Below are positions 7,590 through 17,149 of a DNA stretch of 64,000 nucleotides, in pieces (the stretch's first letter is position 1; each line of letters opens with the position of its first letter). The notes under the pieces were generated by a model. The model was given only the letters and a program-made list of their open reading frames with translations. It ran no database searches and was not told the DNA's origin. This stretch comes from Promethearchaeota archaeon (GTDB lineage Archaea > Asgardarchaeota > Lokiarchaeia > Helarchaeales > RDOG01): positions 171,415-235,414 of the forward strand of contig RDOG01000006.1 of NCBI GenBank assembly GCA_011365055.1, written 5' to 3'. The position numbers were made by a program, and so were the translations under genes.

Positions 7590-10402
7590 GAATGCTGCAT
7601 TCTTTTTCTTATCACGAATTTAAATGACTCAACAACAGGAACTATAGTACCTGAAACTCCTAAAATTAAAAGCCAATCAATTGGTGTTAGAAAAATTGTA
7701 TTAAATGCATAATACGCTCCAGGTATGTATATAACTGACAATTGTAAGACAATTGAAATTGCTACAGCAATTAATAAAGATTTATTACTTGAACCCAGCT
7801 TGAAAAACGATTTAAGATGACTTCTACACATAAAAACGTGAAATAATTGGAAAAAAGCTAAGGTTGTAAATGCAATTGTTGATGCATATCGAGCCACTTC
7901 TTCAATTGGAAGACCAGGAGAAATTATTTGTCCATAACTTAATCCTATAAAGAAAATCAGAAGCGTACCAGCTGCCATGTTTATTCCAACAATAAGCATG
8001 TTAATTAAATTTCTGGTAGGTAAAATTCCCTCTTTTGGATTTCTAGGAGGTTGTTTCATCAAATCAGGATCAGGGGGATCTACAGATAATGCGGTGGCAG
8101 GAAGCCCATCAGTAACCAAATTAATCCATAATATTGTAATTGCTGATAAAGGTAGAATAAATTCACCTGTTACAGGATTTTGAAAACCGATAAGGATAGC
8201 AATAAACATTGTTAAAATTTCACCAGTATTTGAAGAGAGTAAATAAAATAGAAATTTTCCAATATTATCATAAATTCCTCTACCTTCTTCAATAGCTGCA
8301 ACTATGGTAGCAAAATTATCATCTGTCAAGATCATATCACTTGCTTCTTTTGAAACATCAGTACCTGTAATTCCCATTGCAACGCCTATTTCCGCGTTTT
8401 TTAGCGCAGGGGCATCATTCACACCATCTCCAGTCATTGCAACAACGTGATTTCTCCTCTGAAGAGCATTGCAAATTCTTACTTTATGTTCTGGAGAAGT
8501 CCTTGCATAAATTGAGATTTCCTCTACTTTTTCGTAAAGCTCATCATCACTCATCTGATTTAATTCCGAACCTGTCAAGCCTATAATCTTACCTTCAACA
8601 AACCCCAATTCTTTGCCAATAGCTATGGCAGTTTCCTTATTATCTCCGGTTATCATTTTTGCTTTCATACCTGCAGATTTAGCCTTTTTCAAAGCCTCTT
8701 TAACCTCTTCCCTAGGAGGATCAATCATTCCACTCATTCCGACAAAAATTAAATCGTTTTCAATTGATTCATCATATTCCTTTATTTTAGGATCTAACTC
8801 TTTATAAGCATAAGCTAATACTCTAAGGGCATTTTGAGCCATGTTTGAATTGATTTTCAAAAAATCTTCAATATCTTTCTCAGTTATATTTTTCACTTCA
8901 CCGTTTTTTTGGTATCCGCTACTTATTTCTAAAACACTTTCTGGAGCTCCTTTAATATATAGTAAAATCTTACCATTTTTTTCATGAATAGTCCCCATTC
9001 TCTTTCTAGCGCTATCAAAAGGTACTTCCCCGATACGAGGATATTTTTCTTCTAATTTTTCTTTCCATAATCCTGCTTTTGCAGCATCAGTCAATAAAGC
9101 AGCCTCTGTTGGATCACCAATTATTTTCCAAGTTTTCTCACCCTCTTTTGCTTTAATTAGCGAAGCATCATTACAAAGAGCACCAATTTCAAGTAATAGA
9201 GAGAGGTTTGAACTACTCTTCAATAAAATTTTATTTCCATCAACTAAAAAATCGCCTTCAGGAGCATATCCGCCTCCAGTCACTTCAATTTCTTTCTTAT
9301 CTGTTAAAAATATCTTTTTAACTGTCATTTCATTTTGAGTTAAAGTACCTGTCTTATCTGAACATATTACAGAGGCACATCCAAGTGTCTCTACTGCAGG
9401 AAGTTTTCTAATAATTGCATGTTTCGCTACCATTCGAGTCACCCCTAGACTTAAACAAACAGTAACAATAGCGGGTAAACCTTCTGGAACGGCAGCAACG
9501 GCCAATCCTACTGCAGCAGTAAATAGATCAAGTACAGTTGTTGGATATAAATGTTGAAGAACAATTATTTCACGCAAAATTCCTGTTATAAATACTATAA
9601 CACAAATAATAATAATTAAAATTCCAAGATTTTTTCCTAATTTTTCTAATTTGCCTTGCAGCGGAGTCTTTTTTTCTTCAGCACTTTGAATCATCTCTGC
9701 AATTTTTCCAATTTCAGTCTTCATTCCGGTAGCAGTCACAAGAGCCCTTCCTCTACCGTATGTGACTATTGTAGAAGAATAAGCCATGTTTTTCCTTTCA
9801 TTCAAAGGTAGATTTGGATCAGATAATTCTTCTGAAATTTTTTTTGTAGGTACTGATTCGCCTGTTAATGCAGCTTCTTCTATTTTAAGATTAATTGATT
9901 CAATAATTCTCATATCAGCAGGAACTTTATCCCCGGTATTTAGAATCACTAAGTCTCCAGGAACAAGTTCTCGTCCCCAAATTTCCATTTGTTGATTATC
10001 TCTAATTACAGTTGCTTTTGGAGCTGCTAACTTCTTTAAAGCTTCTAATGACTTTTCAGAGCTATAATCTTGTTTTACACCGATAATAGCGTTTACGATA
10101 AGAATTGCTAAAATAACCGTTCCATCTAGCCACTCGGTACTTGAATGATGATAAACAAAAACTTCAATCGCAAACATTATAAATGATATAGCAGCCGCAA
10201 CTATCAAGAGGATGATTAAGAAATCTTTAAATTGATCTATTATCATATCTTTAAGAGTTCTTTTCTTAGACTCAACAAGCTCATTAAATCCATACTTTTC
10301 AAGCCTTGATTTAGCTTCTTTGTCAGATAATCCCTTCACAGATGAATCCAACTTCTCGATAATATTGTCAACATTCATAATATAAAAATCTTGAGCACTC
10401 AT
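7586..10402 (-). CDS. P-type (P2A) Ca2+-transporting ATPase
   Basis: Pumps a divalent cation, probably Ca2+, out of the cytoplasm at the cost of ATP. At 938 aa it is full length. It has an N-terminal cation-ATPase domain (residues 9-60), the TGES actuator loop (about 178), PEGLP in M4 (about 310), the DKTGTLT phosphorylation site (about 347), GDGVNDAP (about 655), NLVTDGLPA in M6 as in SERCA-type pumps, and about ten membrane segments. PEGLP and NLVTDG place it in the P2A group. Mn2+ as substrate cannot be excluded. The ATG at 10402 (MSAQDF) is plausible, and MNVDN eight residues later is an alternative start. It is convergent with the giant coiled-coil gene. Confidence 0.95.
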   Translation of the reverse strand: MSAQDFYIMNVDNIIEKLDSSVKGLSDKEAKSRLEKYGFNELVESKKRTLKDMIIDQFKDFLIILLIVAAAISFIMFAIEVFVYHHSSTEWLDGTVILAILIVNAIIGVKQDYSSEKSLEALKKLAAPKATVIRDNQQMEIWGRELVPGDLVILNTGDKVPADMRIIESINLKIEEAALTGESVPTKKISEELSDPNLPLNERKNMAYSSTIVTYGRGRALVTATGMKTEIGKIAEMIQSAEEKKTPLQGKLEKLGKNLGILIIIICVIVFITGILREIIVLQHLYPTTVLDLFTAAVGLAVAAVPEGLPAIVTVCLSLGVTRMVAKHAIIRKLPAVETLGCASVICSDKTGTLTQNEMTVKKIFLTDKKEIEVTGGGYAPEGDFLVDGNKILLKSSSNLSLLLEIGALCNDASLIKAKEGEKTWKIIGDPTEAALLTDAAKAGLWKEKLEEKYPRIGEVPFDSARKRMGTIHEKNGKILLYIKGAPESVLEISSGYQKNGEVKNITEKDIEDFLKINSNMAQNALRVLAYAYKELDPKIKEYDESIENDLIFVGMSGMIDPPREEVKEALKKAKSAGMKAKMITGDNKETAIAIGKELGFVEGKIIGLTGSELNQMSDDELYEKVEEISIYARTSPEHKVRICNALQRRNHVVAMTGDGVNDAPALKNAEIGVAMGITGTDVSKEASDMILTDDNFATIVAAIEEGRGIYDNIGKFLFYLLSSNTGEILTMFIAILIGFQNPVTGEFILPLSAITILWINLVTDGLPATALSVDPPDPDLMKQPPRNPKEGILPTRNLINMLIVGINMAAGTLLIFFIGLSYGQIISPGLPIEEVARYASTIAFTTLAFFQLFHVFMCRSHLKSFFKLGSSNKSLLIAVAISIVLQLSVIYIPGAYYAFNTIFLTPIDWLLILGVSGTIVPVVESFKFVIRKRMQHS

Positions 10403-10710
10403 TTATTTTTCATCCTCGTATAATAAATCAATAGAGATAAAATATTGATAATACTATTTGACTTTAATGATAATGACATAAAATTTCGACCTTATAAAAT
10501 TTATTTAAATAATCATTTTCACAAAAAAATAGCTAATTAATTTAAGTATAGTATATATTCATAAATATTTCTAATATAAATAAATAATTAAAAAGAAGAA
10601 AATTGAAATTGCTAAACGATATAAAAAAATTTTCTTCTATAATTTTCTAATTAAATAACATATTCAATTCAAGCTTGTTTTTAATAACCGTTATACTTAA
10701 AAAGCTATAA

Positions 10711-10722
10711 TTCCAATGGAAG
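10711..10722 (+). repeat. mini-ORB element, copy 1
   Basis: Reads TTCCAATGGAAG, an inverted repeat TTCC-AAT-GGAA matching the core of archaeal origin recognition boxes. It lies in the leader of orc1/cdc6. Confidence 0.7.
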
Positions 10723-10728
10723 TATACG

Positions 10729-10741
10729 TTTCCAATGGAAA
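10729..10741 (+). repeat. mini-ORB element, copy 2
   Basis: Reads TTTCCAATGGAAA, the most symmetric of the three copies. The ORB core starts 19 nt after that of copy 1, close to two helical turns, so both copies would face the same side of the DNA. Confidence 0.7.
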
Positions 10742-10762
10742 TAAACGGTCAAAAGGCTAATG

Positions 10763-10774
10763 TTCCAATGGAAG
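10763..10774 (+). repeat. mini-ORB element, copy 3
   Basis: Reads TTCCAATGGAAG, the same orientation and flank (GAAGTG) as copy 1. It lies about 35-50 nt before the cdc6 start, so it may also act as an autoregulatory site. Confidence 0.7.
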
Positions 10775-10807
10775 TGTTTTCAAAATTACCAAAAAATAAA
10801 ATGACTT

Positions 10808-12085
10808 ATGCAAGTGATAATAATGAAATCAGAAAGCGATGGTCCTTTAGATGAAATTTTTGATAAATTTATTTCAAATAAAAATCAAATTTTTATGAAT
10901 AGAGATGTACTAAGGCATACATACGTACCAGAGGTTCTTCCGCATAGAGAAGACCAAAGCAAGCGAATTGCTCAAATTTTAGGCCCAGCCTTAAAAAAAG
11001 AGACGCCATCAAATATTTTTTGTTATGGAAAAACTGGAACCGGAAAAACAATTGTTGTAAAATATGTTTTAAATTATTTAAAAGAAAAATGTCAAACCAT
11101 GAACTTACAAGTACCCTTAACTCACATCATTAATTGTCGAATCATAGATACAAATTATCGAGTATTAGCAAGCTTGTGTAAAGCTGTTGGAGAAGATGTT
11201 CCATTTACGGGTTTACCAACGGATGAAGTATATAATAGATTCCAAACGAAATTGGATGAAAAAGAACAAATAATGATCATCGTGTTGGATGAAGTTGATG
11301 AATTAGTCAAGAAAAAAGATTTCAATAAAGTAAATGATATTCTTTACGATTTGACGAGAATGAATGCAGAATTAGTTAATGCAAGAGTTAGTATAATCGG
11401 AATTTCTAATGATTTAACTTTTAAAGATTACTTAGAACCACGTGTAATAAGTGGTTTAAGTCAAGAAGAGTGTCTATTTGAATCTTATACAGCAAGACAA
11501 TTACAAGATATTTTACGACAAAGAGCAGAAATCGGATTTCAGGATAATGTATTGGAAGAAGGTGTTATTCCAAGAGTAGCTGCTTTTGCAGCTCGAGAAC
11601 ATGGTGATGCTAGGCGTGCTTTAGATTTATTATTAAAATCTGGAGAAATTGCTGAAAGATCTGGCACAAAACAAATTACAGAAAAGCATGTTGATGAAGC
11701 GCAATTTGTTATTGAAAGTAGTTTAATAAAAAATGCTATAAGTAAATTGCCTTTACAAAGTAAATTGATCTTATATAGCGTTTATAAAATTGAGAATTTA
11801 AAAGTAAAAATGGAGATTAACACTGGGGAGGTTTATGATGTATATCAGCAATTTTGTGAATTCATAAAGCTAGAGACTCTATCTCAAAGGAGGGTGAGTG
11901 ATCTAATAACGGATTTAGACATGCAAGGCTTAATAAATGCAAGTATAATTAATAGAGGGAGATATGGAAGAACGAAAAAAATTAGATTGAATATTAAAAA
12001 AGCACTAATTAGGGAATTAATAGAGAATAACGAAAGATTTGCTTTATTGAAAGATATAGAGCTTACTGAAAAAATAAAAAAATAA
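10808..12085 (+). CDS. cdc6: Orc1/Cdc6 replication initiator
   Basis: An AAA+ initiator that binds ORB elements and recruits MCM. Visible features: Walker A GKTGTGKT (about residues 74-81), Walker B IIVLDEVDEL (about 156-165), sensor 1 IGISNDL (about 197), sensor 2 HGDARRALDLL (about 268) and a C-terminal winged helix (about 310-425) for origin binding. At 425 aa it is normal length. The open frame starts at ATG 10808, but ATG 10823 (MKSESDGP) is likelier: a TATA-like AAAAAATAAAA lies about 25-30 nt before it, which would give a leaderless message. It sits directly after the three ORB-like elements, with MCM downstream. Confidence 0.95.
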   Translation: MQVIIMKSESDGPLDEIFDKFISNKNQIFMNRDVLRHTYVPEVLPHREDQSKRIAQILGPALKKETPSNIFCYGKTGTGKTIVVKYVLNYLKEKCQTMNLQVPLTHIINCRIIDTNYRVLASLCKAVGEDVPFTGLPTDEVYNRFQTKLDEKEQIMIIVLDEVDELVKKKDFNKVNDILYDLTRMNAELVNARVSIIGISNDLTFKDYLEPRVISGLSQEECLFESYTARQLQDILRQRAEIGFQDNVLEEGVIPRVAAFAAREHGDARRALDLLLKSGEIAERSGTKQITEKHVDEAQFVIESSLIKNAISKLPLQSKLILYSVYKIENLKVKMEINTGEVYDVYQQFCEFIKLETLSQRRVSDLITDLDMQGLINASIINRGRYGRTKKIRLNIKKALIRELIENNERFALLKDIELTEKIKK

Positions 12086-12106
12086 TTTTTTTTATCTTTT
12101 TTTTTA
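12086..12106 (+). terminator. Poly-T terminator after cdc6
   Basis: Two T-tracts separated by ATC directly follow the cdc6 stop, as in archaeal intrinsic termination on oligo-T. No strong hairpin is needed or seen. Confidence 0.5.
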
Positions 12107-12241
12107 AGTCAATATGTTAAGATATAGTTCAGAGAATTACATGGAGATTACTATAATTATATTTCAAATGAATCGTCCATGATATTTATTTTTAAATAGA
12201 CTCAAAACAAGGATCGTTTAGATCAAATTTAGGTGTATGAA

Positions 12242-12649
12242 ATGAGTAAGATCGATCTTGAATTTAAGATAAACGGTCAAAAAATGAAATTATCCTTTGA
12301 TGAAAAGGTTCAAGTTACGAAGATCAAAGAGATATTGAATTGTTTAAACGAAACTACCGTATCTAATCAAGATCAAAAACCTAGCTTGGATGAAAATGAT
12401 ATTGGAAACTTATCAATCATTGATAAATTGAAATTATTATTTAAAAAATTAAAAAAAATTGGATGGTTTACATCTCAACACGTCAAAGAGTTATATTTGC
12501 ATGAATTTGGAGAAGAATTAAAATCGAGTACAGTTTCTACATATTTAAATAGATTATATGAATCATCGGAATTATCTAGGAGAGGTTCACGATCAAAACG
12601 TGAATATTTCGTTGGTCAGATCGAAGAAAAAGCTTTAATTCAAATTTAA
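12242..12649 (+). CDS. Small protein with C-terminal winged helix
   Basis: About 135 residues. The N-terminal 45 residues look like a beta-rich piece (IDLEFKINGQKMKLSF), then comes a linker. Residues about 60-130 look like a winged helix: WFTSQHVKELYLHEFGEEL as helices, STVSTYLNRLYESSELSRRGS as the recognition helix and wing, ending KREYFV. I chose ATG 12242 because AGGTG lies 6 nt upstream; the frame opens at GTG 12233. It lies between cdc6 and mcm at the origin, so a role as a small origin-linked DNA-binding protein is possible. No family is recognised. Confidence 0.75.
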   Translation: MSKIDLEFKINGQKMKLSFDEKVQVTKIKEILNCLNETTVSNQDQKPSLDENDIGNLSIIDKLKLLFKKLKKIGWFTSQHVKELYLHEFGEELKSSTVSTYLNRLYESSELSRRGSRSKREYFVGQIEEKALIQI

Positions 12650-12905
12650 ACTTTTTTTATATTTTATAGATTATAAAATATTGAATATCAGATTATATTA
12701 GTTTTCAGTACCATTTTAATCATTTTAAGCAGATATAGGAATAGAAACAAGAATATATTCATTTGGTTAAAAGAAGTATTATAAAATTAATATTAAATTT
12801 TAACAAAAATTAAAATATAATTAAAATTAATTAAGTTAGAGATACGGATTTCATTTAAATCACCAATATTTTGCACTAATAGACTTTTTTACTAAAGGTG
12901 ATATT

Positions 12906-15900
12906 TTGGACGAAGTTTTAGAACCAAAAGAAAAAATTGAACAGTTTTTAAATGAATTTACCGCCCATTCGGGCGTAAAAATTTATCGGGAAAAAGTTAA
13001 AGCTTTATCACAAATTACGGATAAAGATGAAAAAAGACGGTTACTTATTGATTTTAATGATTTATATTCATATGATCCTTCTATTGCTCGACAATTAATA
13101 AATGAGCCAGATAATATCATTGAGGAGACTACTCGTGCAATTTTTCAAGTTTTAAAAAGAGTTGATGAAGATTATTATAACTCGAATCCAGAAATTACAC
13201 CAAGATTTTTCAATATAGATAAGGATTTTCAAATAGAATTAAGAGGAATTAGAGCAGATCACATTGGTAAATTAATATGTGTATCAGGAATCATAAATAG
13301 CACGGGTGTAATCAAGCCACAAGTAGTTTTAGGTGCATTTGAATGTAATGAATGTGGAGACATACAATATCTTGAACAAGAAGTTACAGAAATTCGTTTA
13401 ATCAAACCAAATAGATGCAAAGTTGATACTTGTGTGGGTAAATACGCTCCAAAATTAAATATTGAAGAATCTACTTTTATAGATAGACAGAAAATAAGAG
13501 CACAAGAAAAACCTGAAGAATTGCCAGCAGGACAATTACCTCGGTCTGTAAATGGAATTTTATTAAAAGATCTTGTTGATATTGCAAGACCTGGGGATCG
13601 TGTAAAAATTATAGGCATTTTAAGAACGCGAGAAGATCAACGTGTTACAATAAAATTAACAACATTTCATACTTATATAGAAATAAATTATTTGGAATTA
13701 GAAGAAAAAGACATTGGTAAATTAGAAATCAGCCCTGAAGATGAAAAAAAGATAATTGAATTATCAAAAGATCCTTATATTCATTCTAAAATTACAAAAT
13801 CAATTGCTCCTTGGATCTTTGGATATGAGGAAATTAAAGAAGCAATAGCTTGTCTCCTTTTTAGCACGGCAAAAAGAGAAGATGGAGATGAAGAAGGTTC
13901 AATGAAAATCAGAGGAGTTACTCACATTTTTTTGGTGGGAGATCCCGGAACAGGAAAGAGCCAAATTTTACAACACGTTAAACAATTAGCTCCACGAGGA
14001 CTTTATACAAGTGGAAAAGGATCAACAGCAGCAGGATTAACAGCCGCAGTAATGAGAGATAAGGATACAGGGGAAATGTCTTTAGAAGCCGGCGCATTAG
14101 TTATAGCGGACCAAGGGGTCGCATGTATTGATGAATTTGATAAAATGAATAAACAAGATAGGACAGCATTACATGAGGCAATGGAGCAGATGAGTTATCA
14201 TAAATTAACAGAAATATTGCTCTCTAATGGGAAACGGACTCAAATTGGTACCCTCGTAGATGATTTAATGAAAAAACAATCAAATAAAGTGATTAAGGGA
14301 GTTGATTGTGAAATCTTATCGACTTCAGAAATTGAATTATATACAACTGATTTTCAGTCTATTTATAAAAAAAGGATAAATAGAGTGAGTAGACATAAAG
14401 CACCGAATAATTATTATAAAATTGGCTTTTCAAATGGTCGTTCAATTATTATCACTCCTGAACATCCTTTATTTATATTTAATAACTTATCAATAGAATG
14501 TATATCAGCGGATAAATCTCAAATAGGTAACTTTGTTCCAATTCCTAAATTTCTACCTAATTCAACTGAGATGATAGAATTAGAACCTATATTGAAAACT
14601 CAGTATCCTTTATTAAAAGAAATTAAGTATCCTAATTTTTTATCAAAAAAATTAGCTAGAATATTGGGTTTTTTGACAACAGAGTGTCATAGCTTTACAG
14701 GCATTACTTCAGAAATTGGATTTTCAAATAAAAATGAGGAATTATTAAATGAATTCAAAAATTTAATGAAAAATACTTTTCAAATAGAACCAAGCATTAA
14801 TGAAAGAAATGACGGTCTAGTCACATTGAGATATTTGTCGAAGAATTTAACTGAATGGTTTAAAAAAAATTTTCCAGAAATTCTCAAAAAAGCTAGATTT
14901 AAAAGAATTCCGTCAAAGATTCTTGGAAGTAGTAAATATATAGCTAAAGAATTTTTGATTACAGCTTTCAAAGGGGATGGAAGTTTAGGATCTACAGCAA
15001 TTTGCTTTAGAACAGCATCAAAGGGTTTAAGTGAAGATTATCAAGATTTATTATTAAAAGTTGGTGTACAAAGTCGAATTGTATTTGATTCTCACAATAA
15101 TTCATATATAACATACATAAGAGGGAATTCATTAAAAATATTCTTTGAAAATATCGTTCAAAAAAGTGATCCAAGATTTTTAAAAATATCAAATTTAATA
15201 AAACAAAACGATAAATCAATTTCAAATACTGATCTCTTTCCATTTAATATCCTTGAATCAATACTTGAAATGAAAAAAGATTTAGGAATTCCTGATAAAA
15301 AGAATTTTTGGAAGTATGAACAGAAAAAATCAGGTATTTTAAGAAGAATAGTTGAAAATGAACTTATTATTATCAGAAAAAAATTAGAAATTACAGAAGA
15401 ATTAATTTCAAAACCACTTTACATAAAAGAATTGAGAGAAAAACTTGGTCTTTCACAGCAAAAAATGGCAAAAATTTCAGGATTAAAACGGCAAACAATT
15501 GATTATTTAGAAAGAAATAGGTATTCAAATGAAGAAAAGGAAACATATATTAAATTGATAAATAATGGTTTAAAAGATAAAATTTCAGAGTGTAAATCAA
15601 AAGTTGACAAAATATACATGATTTTAGAAGCAGATATTCAATGGAGTCGAATTATAGAAATAGAAATTATAAAAAATGAAAAAGAATTTTACTCACCTTT
15701 TGTTTATGATGTTACTGTAGAACCAAATCATTCTTTCATTAGCCAAGGATTAATATTACATAATACCGTTTCAATCGCAAAAGCGGGCATTATAGCAAAT
15801 TTGAATGCAAGAACTTCGATTTTAGCTGCAGCCAATCCAGATATAGGAAAGTATAATCCAAATAAAACGCTTGCAGAAAATGTAAAGTCTATTCCCATTT

Positions 15901-16571
15901 CATTATTATCGAGATTTGATCTATCCTTTGTATTAGAAGATGAACCTAATAAAGATAAAGATTTAGAACTATCATCTCACATTTTATCATTACAAGATCA
16001 GAAACAAGTAAAACCAAAACCACCTATTGAAACGAGTTTTTTAAGAAAATTTATTACATACGCTAGAGGAAAAGTACCTGCACCCATGCCCACTCAAGAA
16101 TGTTTAAAAGCAATTCAAGATTTTTATTTGAAGATTCGAGATACTGCATCTGAAGAAACACCCATTCCAATAACTGCAAGACAACTTGAAGGAATGGTGA
16201 GATTGGCCATTGCAAGAGCGAGGATGGCATTAAGAGACGAAGCCACCATTGAAGATGCAGAAGCAGCAATCAGGTTAATGAAAGTTTCTTTTGGGCAAGT
16301 CGGAACGGATGAAATCACAGGAAAATTTGATGTACTAAGAGCATTTACTGGAAAGTCTGCTAGTCAAAGATCAAAAATTTCTATAATTCTTGATATTATA
16401 ACTCAATTAAGTAATGAAAATCCTGGGAAAAGTATCCCAAAAGAAAAAATCCAAGAAATGGGGAAGAAGAAAGAATTGAGCGAAACAGAAATTGATTCTT
16501 ATATAAAGACTCTGTTGCGTGATGGTACCATTTATGAACCAAGCCAAAATCATATTAGGTTTTTAGGATGA
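12906..16571 (+). CDS. mcm: MCM replicative helicase, intein-containing precursor
   Basis: The replicative 3'-5' DNA helicase. The extein has an N-terminal OB domain with a Cys4 zinc site (CNECG about residue 146, C...C about 172-177), Walker A GDPGTGKS (about 345), Walker B CIDEFDK (about 405), and arginine finger LLSRFDL after the intein. The frame is interrupted between EAMEQM (to residue 429) and TVSIAKAG (from 954) by a 524-residue intein. Splicing leaves about 697 aa, the normal MCM length, with the family sequence restored exactly. It starts at TTG 12906, with AAAGGTGAT upstream. It follows the origin and cdc6. Confidence 0.95.
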   Translation: MDEVLEPKEKIEQFLNEFTAHSGVKIYREKVKALSQITDKDEKRRLLIDFNDLYSYDPSIARQLINEPDNIIEETTRAIFQVLKRVDEDYYNSNPEITPRFFNIDKDFQIELRGIRADHIGKLICVSGIINSTGVIKPQVVLGAFECNECGDIQYLEQEVTEIRLIKPNRCKVDTCVGKYAPKLNIEESTFIDRQKIRAQEKPEELPAGQLPRSVNGILLKDLVDIARPGDRVKIIGILRTREDQRVTIKLTTFHTYIEINYLELEEKDIGKLEISPEDEKKIIELSKDPYIHSKITKSIAPWIFGYEEIKEAIACLLFSTAKREDGDEEGSMKIRGVTHIFLVGDPGTGKSQILQHVKQLAPRGLYTSGKGSTAAGLTAAVMRDKDTGEMSLEAGALVIADQGVACIDEFDKMNKQDRTALHEAMEQMSYHKLTEILLSNGKRTQIGTLVDDLMKKQSNKVIKGVDCEILSTSEIELYTTDFQSIYKKRINRVSRHKAPNNYYKIGFSNGRSIIITPEHPLFIFNNLSIECISADKSQIGNFVPIPKFLPNSTEMIELEPILKTQYPLLKEIKYPNFLSKKLARILGFLTTECHSFTGITSEIGFSNKNEELLNEFKNLMKNTFQIEPSINERNDGLVTLRYLSKNLTEWFKKNFPEILKKARFKRIPSKILGSSKYIAKEFLITAFKGDGSLGSTAICFRTASKGLSEDYQDLLLKVGVQSRIVFDSHNNSYITYIRGNSLKIFFENIVQKSDPRFLKISNLIKQNDKSISNTDLFPFNILESILEMKKDLGIPDKKNFWKYEQKKSGILRRIVENELIIIRKKLEITEELISKPLYIKELREKLGLSQQKMAKISGLKRQTIDYLERNRYSNEEKETYIKLINNGLKDKISECKSKVDKIYMILEADIQWSRIIEIEIIKNEKEFYSPFVYDVTVEPNHSFISQGLILHNTVSIAKAGIIANLNARTSILAAANPDIGKYNPNKTLAENVKSIPISLLSRFDLSFVLEDEPNKDKDLELSSHILSLQDQKQVKPKPPIETSFLRKFITYARGKVPAPMPTQECLKAIQDFYLKIRDTASEETPIPITARQLEGMVRLAIARARMALRDEATIEDAEAAIRLMKVSFGQVGTDEITGKFDVLRAFTGKSASQRSKISIILDIITQLSNENPGKSIPKEKIQEMGKKKELSETEIDSYIKTLLRDGTIYEPSQNHIRFLG
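14193..15764 (+). mobile_element. Intein in MCM with LAGLIDADG endonuclease and HTH
   Basis: Codons 430-953 of mcm. It begins with Ser (SYHKLTEILLSNGKRTQIG, block A) and has block B (IIITPEHPLFIF, about 513). Two LAGLIDADG-like motifs follow: the first is diverged (ILGFLTTEC, about 585) with Glu in place of the usual Asp, the second is typical (ITAFKGDGS, about 688). A Cro/XRE-type helix-turn-helix lies at about 843-885 (LGLSQQKMAKISGLKRQTIDYLER). Blocks F and G (FVYDVTVEPNHSFIS, then LILHN) are followed by Thr as the +1 extein residue. The insertion lies just after the Walker B helix. It is probably splicing-competent. Endonuclease activity is uncertain. Confidence 0.92.
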
Positions 16572-16630
16572 AATAAATAAATCATAATTAGTGAAATGAG
16601 GGAAAAAAAATCCATATTGAAATTCTTAGG

Positions 16631-17146
16631 TTGGGTCATCGAGTTATAAGAGATGAAAGAATCACAACTCATCTAGCTCTTTTATCCCGGTTATTCGATG
16701 TTAAGAAATTTCTCGTATCTGAAGTCGAAGATAAAGGATTAAAAGAAAATATAAAAAAATTAACTGATAGGTGGGGAGGAGAGTTAAATATCGTTACAAA
16801 GGTGGATTCTCTTAAATATTTAAAGAATTGGAATTTAGATGGAGGATATATAGTTCATTTAACCATGTATGGACAAAGATTGGATGGGAATATGATAAAA
16901 ACTATTAAAAATCAAAAAAAAGTAATAATAATTGTTGGCTCTCAAAAGGTTGAATCAACTTTTTTTGAGATTGCAGATCTTAACTTGTCTATAGGGAACC
17001 AACCACATTCTGAATTATCCGCATTGACAATTCTTTTATATGAAATGATTGATAAAAACAAAGATTTTTTATACCGAGATTTTAAAAACAGCAAACATAA
17101 AATTATTCCTTCAAAAAAATCAAAAACAATTGTTAATGTCGAATGA
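16631..17146 (+). CDS. trm56: tRNA (cytidine(56)-2'-O)-methyltransferase
   Basis: A SPOUT-class enzyme that 2'-O-methylates C56 in the T loop of archaeal tRNA. The family signature LGHRVIRDERITTHLAL is at the very N-terminus, followed by a SPOUT-like VHLTMYG and VIIIVGSQKVE loop (about residue 110) and a C-terminal knot helix. The first standard start in frame is TTG 16631, but family members begin several residues earlier (about IHIEILRLGHR), and those codons are present upstream with no ATG/GTG/TTG before the stop at 16592. Either a non-standard start (ATC 16610, after GAGGG) or a one-base slip in the A8 run after ATG 16596 would give the full N-terminus. Confidence 0.88.
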   Translation: MGHRVIRDERITTHLALLSRLFDVKKFLVSEVEDKGLKENIKKLTDRWGGELNIVTKVDSLKYLKNWNLDGGYIVHLTMYGQRLDGNMIKTIKNQKKVIIIVGSQKVESTFFEIADLNLSIGNQPHSELSALTILLYEMIDKNKDFLYRDFKNSKHKIIPSKKSKTIVNVE

Positions 17147-17149
17147 AAT

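Larger units (their letters stand above)
10490..10800. other. Probable replication origin region (oriC)
   Basis: This is a roughly 400-nt gap upstream of orc1/cdc6. A very AT-rich stretch (about 10490-10700, a candidate unwinding element) is followed by three copies of a palindromic TTCCAATGGAA element. That core is the mini-ORB type sequence bound by archaeal Orc1/Cdc6, and archaeal origins usually lie beside orc1/cdc6. An MCM gene follows within 2.1 kb. This is inferred from motif and context. Confidence 0.75.
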
